This document shows, one piece after another, positions 13,146 through 25,200 of a DNA stretch of 64,000 bases. This DNA is from Reticulitermes lucifugus (taxonomy: Eukaryota > Arthropoda > Insecta > Blattodea > Rhinotermitidae): assembly GCA_026260175.1 (NCBI GenBank), contig JAKCWW010000015.1, positions 177,009 through 241,008 on the forward strand. The letters run 5' to 3'. The position numbers and the translations under genes are program-made. The notes beneath the pieces are model-generated. The model saw only the letters and a list, made by a program, of their open reading frames with translations. It searched no databases and was not told the DNA's origin. How positions within the stretch are numbered: position 1 is the first letter of the stretch; each line of letters opens with the position of its first letter.

Positions 13146-13231
13146 TTGGTTGGAGTCACGCTGTTCCATGCGGACAGACAGACAAACATGATGAGACTAA
13201 TGGCCACAGCTGCTTTGTGAATGCACCGAAA
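13146..13231 (+). repeat. Partial copy of the 0.55-kb dispersed repeat, in TMEM104 3'UTR
   Basis: It matches the right end of the repeats at 15.0-15.5 and 62.2-62.7 kb: TGTTCCATGCGGACAGACAG, then a degenerate GACA run and CTTTGTGAATGCACC. It ends about 40 bp downstream of the TMEM104 stop codon. Confidence 0.75.
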
Positions 13232-13271
13232 AAAAAATTCAGCTGCTGGGTACTCATTATAAACAATTTTA

Positions 13272-16200
13272 CTATAAAAGAAAACTCTTGATAAAGTTAA
13301 CAGATACTAAAACAATGCAAGCAGCTGCCCACATTATCACAAATATCACCCAGCCTTTGCCTTTGAATGGTGATTCAAAATCATTCCTAACACCCATTCC
13401 TATCACTTGTAATGTTCTCTTCCTGGCAATAAATACCAAGAAAGCTGGAATGAGATACTGAATGCCAGTACCAGCATATGCTCCAGTCACACCCACAAGA
13501 ATCTCAAGGTTCTTGGTGGCCATGGCAACTAGGATAGGAGGGATCACAGCCAGAAGTGGGAAGAGCACCTTGCGAACACACCACCAATAATGGTGACCTT
13601 CAGTAAGGAACAAGGACTTCAGGTTGTTACGTAATGTGATTGCCACAATAGGAAAACTGGTACTAAGGGTGAACACAGGGAAGAGAGCTAGGAAGTAACG
13701 GGGGATAAGGAACGCTTCATTCCCCATCCAGCGCTGACTGAAGTCCAGAGTATACAAGTCACTGACTTGTACAAATGCAAATATACCAGTGAGTGCAAGC
13801 AGTAGGTAGAACATGGTGATGAGCAGGTAGTCAAGGGCTAGAGCACTGAAGAGGCGAGACTTGTCTGCGATGGGTGACACCAAAGCCGGAAGAGAGTGGT
13901 GGCACATGAAAGAATACACACACGCTCCAAACAACTCAGGCACACCCATTATATCTGCTGCCTGGGGATGACCCTTAGCCCCATCCACAATCAGGTCTCG
14001 GATGGCTGTTATTATCATTATGATGAATGCTATATGTGCAGGAAAACCACATGTGTAAATAACTTGTGGAATAATTTCCTTCCTTGTGAATTATTATTTC
14101 ACTTATGACACAAGTAATCAATATGTAGACATAACAACATATCAAGGTATAAGAATACTTCACTAGTATGCAAATTTTTAGATAAGATGTTCACATAAAA
14201 TGTGTGCATTATCAACATCTTTGGCACTACAACTCTTCTAGGGTCCTGGCCTCCATAAAATTTACATATAGTACAGATATATACAACTCCTCTTTATGAC
14301 AAAACTGTGGATGCTGATTTTTCATTGCTGTACATGCATTTTAAACAACTCACACATTCAGAGTTTGTGCTCAGTAATGACACAACACAACATACTGATA
14401 ACAGCCTCAACTGTTATGCATTAAAAGAAACTAACAGGGTTGTACTGTTGATTCGTATCAGTTCTGAGTGTGAAATAAAAGATATATTCCATTACTGTAG
14501 ATTTCTTTTGCTTCAGTTGTACTGCCAAAATTTCTGATACCAGTGCAGGTCCCATCTTCAGGTTGAAGAGACTATTAGATTTTAGTATATTATTTTTCTT
14601 GGGGTGACACATACTGGACTTTTCCATTGTATTGTTTTTGAGTTTCATACATATGCTGTTTCTGAAGCTGGGTCTATTTCTGCCATCAGGTACTGACAAC
14701 AATTATGAAACCTACTGTACTGGGTCCACTGGACTGAGCTAAGCTGTAACCCCAGACCACATTAGCTCTATCCAATGGATCCACCAGAACTGATGTCATA
14801 ACCTCATGTCTTTAGTGGACAACAGAAGCAGAATGAGTTTCTTAAACGTGTTCTGAACTACAAACAATACAACAGAGAAGTCTGACACACATCGCATCAG
14901 TAACATAATATAATCACTGATAGGATTTTCTGCTTCATTTTGTCAATGCTGTGTATGTATACAAAAGTATATTTCAATTCATACACTTGACATGACAATC
15001 TGGACTGGGAAATACATATTTTAACAAGAAACACAACATACATATAATGTAACATTGAGGCACATTTGCATAACCAATGTTGCCATGGAAAGGCAATATG
15101 TATTACTTACTCTGAGCGTGTGCTTGTAGCCTTACTTATCCAGCATGCAAAGTGCGAGCGCTGTGTTACATTGCCATCTGTGGCCTCTCCGGCTCTACAG
15201 CATTTTTCCACATTATCTTATAAACCACATGATTTTTGGAAAAAAGTTATTGAACATAAAATGTGTGTTTTGAACTTTTTTCAGAAACATTTCTCATTCT
15301 AAGAAGAATTCGGTGAGATATTATCATAAATTTACATAGTGCTTTATACGAAGTACCCATTATTCTTGTCAGATTTTAACACAACTTTAATTTTCTTGAC
15401 AGATTTCCGAAAAATGCACGAATATTAAATTTCATGAAAATCCATCCAGTGGGAGCTGAGTTGTTCCATGTGGACGGACAGACAGACGGACTGATGGACA
15501 GACATGACGAAGCTAGTAGTTGCTTTTTGCAATTTTGTGAATGCATCTACCCTATGACCTTAAGAATAATCCGTTATTTTGTTTTATTTCATAATTTTAC
15601 CAAGACATCAGCTGTACTTTTTCATCCACTTGAGGCTCATGGTTGGAAATTTCCAACTCACACCAGGAACTTCTTGCACTTTATATCAAAGGCAGCAGAC
15701 AGCACTCACAATACACTAGCAATACAGAAGAGTTTAGGTAATATATAAAGTAGAATACCTATTTTTCATTTGATGCTATACAATCTCAGCAGAAGAAAAA
15801 TGAAATGCAAAACACCTACATAATCTGCACACTTTGTGGTATGTAGATCTTGTTTGCAAACATTATGGGAAACGTGTCTAATTCAGAATACGAACTATTT
15901 TTCCAAACAGCATAACATGGACAGTTTAAGTGCCTGCAAAGCAAATGACTTTGAAAATAAAAGTTACCAATAAGAACAAACTACATATCATTTATCATAA
16001 TTAGAGAAAACAGTTTCACAAACATAATATCTGCTACAACTCACCTAACTGACGCATAATGGTGCTAAATATCTGCAAATATTTGGTCTTCTGCACATCA
16101 AAGAATGCAAATGGACCCAGTGTAGCAAGGAAAACTCCCTAAAAACCAAACAAGCCATCAACCAAGACAACTAGTAACTTCCTCCCCACCCATTTCCAAA

Positions 16201-19200
16201 TTTATGACCTTCAAGCAGCCAACTCACCAGAAATATACGATATGCACCAATGCGTGTCATGCCCACATTCTCCCAGCACATATCAGTATCTGGAAGTGGG
16301 AAGTGATTGGAGTTGTTAAATGTGCTGTAGCAAAANAAAAAAAAAAAAAAAAAGAAATACAACATACACAGTTCATAAGGTCTTCAAACATGAAAACAGA
16401 TCCACTTTGAAAAATGTTGTGGTATAAAAAACCCAAGGAAACAATATCCAAATAACTGGTGAGCTTATTGTAGTATACCATTATCAGAATTCTTAAGGCT
16501 GAATTAGTCAGCCATTTTTATTTTCAGCCACACGGATTGATTACTTTACATGAGGACATAAATGAAGTTTTTCATGTGCATTATAAACTTGTCATCAAAT
16601 TTTGCTGAAATTTGATACAAGAGATGTAGGCACAATCTCAGCTGGCCACTTCGACTTTTAGCCACATTTACTGACCACAGAGTGTACAGTGTGTAAGGTA
16701 CCTAAATGAAATATATTCAATAATTTCAGTTTTATCAAGACCTGGTACCACTAGAACAAAATATACCTCCCATTAAGAATTACAATTTTTGACATATTTT
16801 CAAATATGGTAAACATTCAACAAAATACAAGAAAATATAGTTTCACACTCTCTGCAATGTGATTAGTTTCGAATAAAGGTAAAGTAAAGTATCGGTGAAG
16901 TTGGTAAAGTTGTCCCTGTACACACTATGAATGCATATGGGTGTGTGCATTGCTTCACTTATGTTTAATCTCAGCAATGGGCAAAGGTGAGTAGTCAGCT
17001 TCTCACCCCAGCCACTTTAACCCTGTAGTATCCACTGATTGAATATCCAGGCTGATGAGGTGTGTCAAATACACATGACATTTTGCGAGCTGACTCTAGT
17101 CCAGTCTTCAGGTTGTAAGTTCTACCACCTGCCTAGTTACAAATGCCAATGACAGTGTTGTGAAATATGTAACTATCTGGGTAGAACAACACAGAACCTG
17201 AAGATGAGAGTACAGGCAGCTCCCAAAACATGTTTTAGGCATAAGTTACACAATGGACAGTGTCCAAGTACATAAGGTTATAATGACTAAACCAGTGTCA
17301 CCAACCTTTCGAGCAACAGCACAGAGAATCAATTAATAAAACATGTACTCTGGTCATACAAATATTTTGGAATCATTAACTCTAAACTCTATTTTACTTT
17401 TGCTCTTGCCTATTTGTTGCCTTACAACTTAAAAAAAAAAGTGGACCTCAGTTAAGACATGCAAGTAACTCTCACCAAGCAACCTCCATAAGAGACTTGG
17501 ACACTGCAGCTGCATATATGGAAAGGTCTCCATACAGGTACATAACAAGGCACAGGAAGAACAAAGACCGTCCAGCTGCAACACACAAATGCAGCCTGTT
17601 ACAACACAAACCCAGTACTACATGACAAATGTGGTATTAGGCCAAAGGAGATGGTTGACTAAGGGTTTGTAACAATCGTTCCTTCAGTACTCTACAATTA
17701 TATTGCAAACATAAACTCTCTGAGGTATATTTACAATACACACTGTTTGGCAAGTTGATGCCTCACTTCAGGTGAATGGATGTCATTATTTTAACAGACT
17801 ACTGATATACTAGGGGGCAAATGGTGGCGCAGTTGGTTGAGGCACCGCACTACAAGCCGGAAGGTCGTGGGTTCAATTCCCGATGGTGTCATTGGAATTT
17901 TTCATTGACATAATCCTTCCGGTCGCTCTATGGTCCTGGGGTCGATTCAGCCTCTAACAGAAATGAGTACCAGGAATACTTCCTGGGGGGTAAAGGCGGC
18001 CGGTGCATANNNNNNNNNNNNNNNNNNNNNNNNNNNNNNNNNNNNNNNNNNNNNNNNNNNNNNNNTCAACCTCCTGGAACCCTAAGGGCCTGTCCAGGCC
18101 TGTAAAGGGATTGCTTTACCTTTTACTGATATACTATACATCAAATTTTTTCAATGCTAAATGTCCATATTAAGCTCTACAATAAAAATGCCTGTCACAT
18201 CCCATTTGCAATATTACAGTCCAAATGACATACGTCCTATACCATCATGCCAAAGAGTGTGTCTACATATTCCTTGTAATATTTATTAGTCTCTGCTACC
18301 AACAGTTGGATCACTGAAGTTGGCAATAGGTGTATAACCCTTGTTCACACAGGGTGCCGCTTGTATCCTCAACCTACTGAGATCTCCAATGAAAGTAAGG
18401 ACACCATCACAAACTACAAGGGTACTGTGATCAGGACCAAATTTTATCTCGGCTTCATCTCACATTACTGATGTCAGCTGCTCCCACATTTTCTTCATCG
18501 AGGTCACTTCACTGTCAGATGAGACTGATTCATCGAAGTCACTTTCCACATCATGCTCCTGTTCACAATTTCTTTAGTCTCTAACATGTACAGTATTATG
18601 ACAAGCATAAATTATATGCAAGTTCTGAGGTTTTTGCAGTGGTGTAGCTCAGGATTTTTTACTTCTGGGATATGATGCTACGTCTCAGGTTGATCACATC
18701 ACAGTGTCTCAAAGGATCACACTGCTTTCATTCTCCAGGGTCAATAGGTCCTAGAAGACCCTTACAGATGAAGGAAGAACGTTCCTTTGAGAAACTGGGA
18801 CCCAATTACCCCCAACAAAGCATCATATAGCAGAAAAATGGAAGCCCAAACAGAAACTACAGCTTTACTGACGTACAACAGTGTTCTTCCCACTGGCATA
18901 ACAAACTGGACAGATCAATGCCTTTGTTACGAAATTCTAATGATAGCCTACTGCCCAACCCCATTCCCTGTCCCCACAGTCAAAACATGAAAACATTTTT
19001 ATTTTTTCTGCTAGCAGGCCTCTATCCATTTTCAAAATTTCTGACAGCTGTCTACCCACCCACCCATATTCTTGTCCCCCAACCAACCAAAAATATGTAA
19101 GAAAACTCTCATTATTTTCACCTTTCTTTTCACTCATACACAGCCCACTATCACATGACAACAAGATCCTGAACGAGTGTGAACTGCACACTTACAGAAT

Positions 19201-22200
19201 GGGCATTGGACAACTTATGACTGGAACCAAATTCCTTCAGTTTATATCCTGATCCTGCAGGGGTAGACACTTTTATAACTACAGCAGTAAAGCATAATGC
19301 AAGTTTGCATAGCGTAATGTAAAAAAAATGCATAAGCTGTTATAGGCTGCTTTAAAATAAATTAGTATCTTAGCATCACAATATTACAACACATGGCCAG
19401 CTGGACACTGAAGACACCATCATAATTGTCTGACTCATGGCTGATAAATTTTAACAAAGCAAAATACCAACAGACCACAATGGGCACTACACCAAACTAA
19501 TTCAGTTAATAAGACTGATAGAGCAAATGTTAACTTACTTCTGGTGAAAAACAGCGATGCCATCTGACCCTGTAAGACAAACAATGTACTACTAAAGGTC
19601 AATGCTCCAGACATTGAGAACTACTTTCATTTGTATTCTATCCTAAGTACCTTTATTCCTTGTCAAGAGCAGGGAAATTCAATGTTTGGCAAAATTAACA
19701 AGCTGTGGGGAAAAAATGGTACAATAAACTTGGGAAAAAAACTCATACAGCATTTTCATAACAAAAACAATAAAAACAAAAAACTACATAAACAACAATT
19801 GTGATCCTTACAGACAAGGTTTGAAGTGATCATGGACAGGATGCTTTATAATGTGTGAAAATAAAATTATTATTGTTGTTCTTGTTGTAACTATGGAGAA
19901 TTACATTAATAAGTCACTGCAACAATTTCTGTTAGTTGCTGGAGATGCACAGGCACACACTATGAAAGATGTTTAATGCTGCTAGCAAGAAAACATCAGC
20001 CAGAGATTAGCATCACCACAAACTGCAACGAAGCAAATTATTTCTATACGTAAGCAAACAATAATTACAAAGGATAATTAATACTGTGAATAGTCAGAAC
20101 CTGTTGCATAAATCCACAAACAGCAAAGCCTGTCTAGCTACATCCCATCCACATCTCAAAGCACAACATCCCAGAGTATCAACCATTATTCACATTCCTG
20201 AATCATTTAATTAGGTGACTCCAGAAACCATAATATACTTGGAACAAGTCAAAGCCCAACAAAATAACACTACAAGTCACTGACAACAGCTCGTATGAAC
20301 CTTACACCTACTTCCTAGTAGGTCAACATGCAAGGCATCTGTTGCTACAATACCAATACTTATCTCAATATAACTGATATACCACTGACCAAATTTTCTT
20401 GTAAGATTATGTACAGTTTTCACGGTGACTCTCTGCCAAGGTGAACATAAAATAATGGTAAGGTGGTGGAAGTTGAGGGAACTCTTAGAAGACCAGTCAC
20501 TTGTCATAACACATGACCTTCTGCAGACTCTTGATAATACATTGAATAGTTAATTACCTGTCTGTATTTGTAAAGTCAGACACCATGAAACTCCTAATTA
20601 ATATAGCTAGATTTATGGTTTTCTTTCATTTGGTATTACATTTCTATGATCCCAGCCCAACAACAGGCTTCTACATATAAATCACTTTAATCTTTCCTGT
20701 ATTTGTAACTTTTTGCACAGAAATCTTACCCTGTCAGCACATGCATTCACTCTCTCTCTTGCTTATACATACCAGCTCAATCTTTTCCTGAATAACATAG
20801 TAATTATGTGGTTGAGATTCAAACCACTCTACAGCGTCGGCAGAGAAAAGAGGTGTGTCCTCTGCACTGTCCTCATCTAAGGACTCTGTCTGCAGTCCCT
20901 GTAAACAAAATCCGCCTAAACAGTAAATAAATAAATAAATAAATAAATAAGACCTGCAATATTTGAGGTTCTCACAGCAGAGTTAATGAAGATTCAAATC
21001 TTCTGGAACTACACATGCTGACTGGTAAATAGTTACCAATGTTTCAGGGGAGCATACGCCTTCATTTTATGGTCAAGCAGTCCATGATTTCTTGATCAGC
21101 TGACACAATGTAACATTACAGAAGATGCGAATCTAAATGAACCTTTTAAGGTAAATATATAGAACCTATAATATGAATGGCTGATTTAGTCCCCATGCAA
21201 AAACACTCAAGAGGAGAAGTGATGCAATTTCAGCTAATACCATGCCTTAGAATAAAGGGGAGGAACGGAAGGATAAACAACAATGGCTCGAGTGTTGTCA
21301 CATCATTAGAAACAGGAATGGGAGTAGAGGGGGGAGGAAAGGTCAGGAGGAACAGCAACACAGCTCTAAATGTTATTCATCATGCACTGTCACATACCAC
21401 TTAAAGACAGCAGCAAATAGATCAGCTGCTCATATTATACCAGAGATGCACAGATCCCAGGTCACCTGCTTGACTAAATACCCAATATTTGTAGACCCTT
21501 AGTATAGACCTTGCTTTACATCACCCTTCTGGTGCCTACAATTTTGAAGGGGTTCCTAGATTTTTGGAAAGTTTGGGCACCCCTGCATTACACTGTTTGG
21601 TTGCAAGAAACTTTCCCATGTTAAAAGTGCTTAAACATACTTATTCTACTAAGACCACAAACAGACCCCTCACAAGATAGGGTTACCATAATGTCCCTGT
21701 ACTAATCCACAGCATTATTATCAGGCATTTCTTGGTTCATGATAAAGATGAAGTCATTACAAAACTATTCAATCTGCATTCAGTAAATAATCTCATTGTT
21801 GGGCTTCAAAGCTCCTGACTTTGCCCATTCACCCCATGTCTTTCTCTCTTCTCCATTATTTTGTCATCACCTATTAAGTGCCTTTGTAACTGACTTGTTT
21901 TGTTTAACTTCTGTTTATCCATATTAATCTTCCACTATAAAAGTGTTAATGCTTTCTTTATGTATGTTTACTCAATTTTGTAACATACCTACAACAATAA
22001 TATTACTCTAATATTACATTTCACCTTTTGATTTATGTTTGCAATCAGTCTGATCACAGAGGAAAACATGTCCCTGTTGATGACATTCAACAATTAATGC
22101 CATATATTCATTCATCTCTGACAGTCTGTGTCCAAGTGACAGCCACTTACTCTTTAATGCCATCTACAGCCACTGGTGAAAACAACCCAGTTGTAACTCA

Positions 22201-25200
22201 CTCATAAACTAGCTTATACTTGCACATTGCAATTAAATTGGAAAAAATCTTCTCAAATTATTTTCCAATCCTAATGCAAAAACAATGCAGTCAATTATAT
22301 CAATGTTGCAGCTACTGAATAATATATTTAAAGAAACATAAATGTGCATGCAGTACACAAAGATTGCAACAAATATTATGAATATTTTCAATGTTACAAT
22401 CAAAACTAAATGTCCACATGGCCAGCTACGATAATGCTGCGGCATGACTGAGCTTGTCTAATGTAATTTAAAGGTTAAATTTACGACAAAATTTTACAGC
22501 TTTCGTAAGTCTCATCACAAAAGTTTGTTTTTCCTAAAATAAGGGTGACATAAGCTTTCAAAGGACTAGCCCTAAACCTCCACAGAAAAAATTTCAATTC
22601 ATAAAAACTGTTACAGAATTCTATACACATAAAGATTAAAGTCAGAAAAAAAAAGCTTACATGACATGTAATTGTGCAACAGAAGAACCTACTGAATTCA
22701 TCACCAGATGATCATCATCTGTTTCCAAAGCTGACACAAAAATCTTGATGGCCCCAAATTTAAAGACAATCATGAGGCAGAAACAGTTGCAACACGACTG
22801 CTGGTAACACAGGAAACTAACTGATATCCACAGGGAATAAAAAAAGCCTGTCACATGATGATAATTGCCTTGGTTGCAGCAAAGATTATGTTGAAAGGTA
22901 GTAGGACAGAATTCAAAATTTGAGTAAACTTATTTTCTGACCAATCCTTGTACATGATACATCAAGTAGGGTGGCTTGCAATGTTATGACACATGTAACA
23001 AGCAAGTAAAAGTGGACTATATCCCCTTTGCACTCAGCTCTCTACCCTGGCCATAAATGTGCATTTTCCTCTTCTGTACCAGCAGTAGTAGAATTATACT
23101 GAGAGAGATGTGAAAAACTTTTACATTTAACCGCTTCCTTCAGATAGCCATTTTCTCTCTATTTACTCACCCTTTTCATCTGCTGTAGATATTCCCAACG
23201 GACAATGGCATTGGCTGAAGCCATGGTTTCTATCACAAATGTCACAGTGATGTAGCTGAAATATAAAAATTGGTGACACATGGCCTTTTTCGAACTGTTA
23301 CCACAAGAAACATGACTACTGCGGCTAAAAGTAGCAAATGGATTTTAAAATCACTAAAATGAGAATGCAAAATGAGATTATATCATTCTTTATTAACAAC
23401 ATTTTGATGATCATAACACCATGTTAACCACTACATTGCTTTCCCTTCTTCAGCCTTCTTTGTGTTCATCAAGGGTACTCAAGTAATTGGCCTAGTCAAC
23501 ACATTTCTTCAGTTTACTTCAAAAAACCCTTCTATCCTCTCATTCACACAGTTACTTAATAGGAAAGGTGTAAAACATATGAAAACTAGAATACCAGTTA
23601 GTGTAATAGCACAGCCAGTTAATTTTTTGACTGATTATGGATTTACATAAGACAAATCTGTTGTTACCAAAAACTACTCATCTCTGTTGTTCAAAATTCC
23701 GTTAAACTTCCACATTTGAATGACATCACAGTACACCCTCTGTTAAATATCAATTTGCTAGTAGCACACACTATGCCAATAGTATAACACATCCCTCATA
23801 CACACACAGTAAAAAAAAGTGATGGCTTCAGTTCCCACTCAGTATTATTGTTAGAATTCACCTGGAACTACAATTATATGTGCAAGGTTTACCTAATGAG
23901 TGCCAGTACACAAATGAGGCATAGTCCAAGTACCCAGCCAGCCCTGTCAAATGCTGCAGGCAGCGTAAGTGCACCAGTGCCCACAATAAGGTTGAAAACA
24001 TAGATCAGGCCCATCTGCACAAGATTGAACAAAGTTTGAAACTTATGACTGTAAAACTGCACAAATGTATAAAAGAGGTAACCAGTTCCAAAATACACAT
24101 ATTTGAGGGAAAATAAGTTAACACTCTTAGTTCCAGACCGTATGGGTATGCTATGCTAAAAGTCAATAACCTGTCAAAACAGAGAAATATCGAGACATGT
24201 AGCAAATAAAACTGTCACACTACTCAATTATGTGACTGTTGCTGAAATTTCATGGATAAGAAGAAAGCTTAACACATTCAAAATAGTGGCCAATAAACTG
24301 CCCAACAGCATAATGTGCAAGTGTACCAGTGGCCAACATATTAAGATTAGCCATCCAGCACTATGGGGGTTAATACGGCTTCAAAGAGAACAAAAATGAC
24401 GACACACTGAAGAAAACAGCACAATAAGGAGCTTCACAGTTTGCAGTCTTCACCAAATATTATGACGATGATATGGAAGAAGAAATGCAACATGCAAGGG
24501 GCACATGAAAGAAACATATATACACAATTACGTATAAACAACCTTTGTCAGAAAAATTGAGGGAAAGAATCAACTTGTAAAAAATAAATATAGATGGCAG
24601 GACATCATTAAAATACATCTTAAAAAAGTGGGAAGATGTGAACTAGATTCATCCACCTTAAATAAGAACAAGTAGTGGGTTCTTGTAAGGAGGCCAGGGT
24701 CCTACAAGGACCATAGAGCCAGTGGACAGTGGGTTCTTGTGAACATGACAAAGAACCTTTAGGTTCCATAAAATATGCATAACCTTCATTAGCATGGTGA
24801 ACACAATGTAAAATTTATTAATCTGTTCATACAGACACATAGTTTTAGTTACATAATTCATAACAATAAAACATTTTTCTAATGGCCAAATGGCCTTATT
24901 CATCCTATAAACAACACTTTTAAGAATGGTTTCTTTCTACTAACAGAAAATGTAGGTTATACAGAATATAGGGAAATAATGGCACACGTGAACAATGGGG
25001 AAGAGTAGAAACCTTCAAAACACAAACTGGAATACTACACAAGGGATTTTTTATTGAAATATCACTGGTAAGAAGGAATCACCGAATGGGGTAATAGTGT
25101 GATCAAGCATAGTAGCACAGAAATATATGGAGATTTTCTGTGCATCCTCATTGTTCACATGTGCTATTCCTTACCCCATCTGAAGGCCATGTAACAATTT

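Noticed and set aside
17821-17890. tRNA gene
   Set aside because: A and B boxes are present, but no acceptor or anticodon stem closes and a SINE body with target duplication follows.
24012-24014. ATG at the start of TMEM104 exon 2 as the initiation codon
   Set aside because: It sits immediately after a splice acceptor, and the in-phase upstream exon at 28086-28127 supplies the family's N-terminus.
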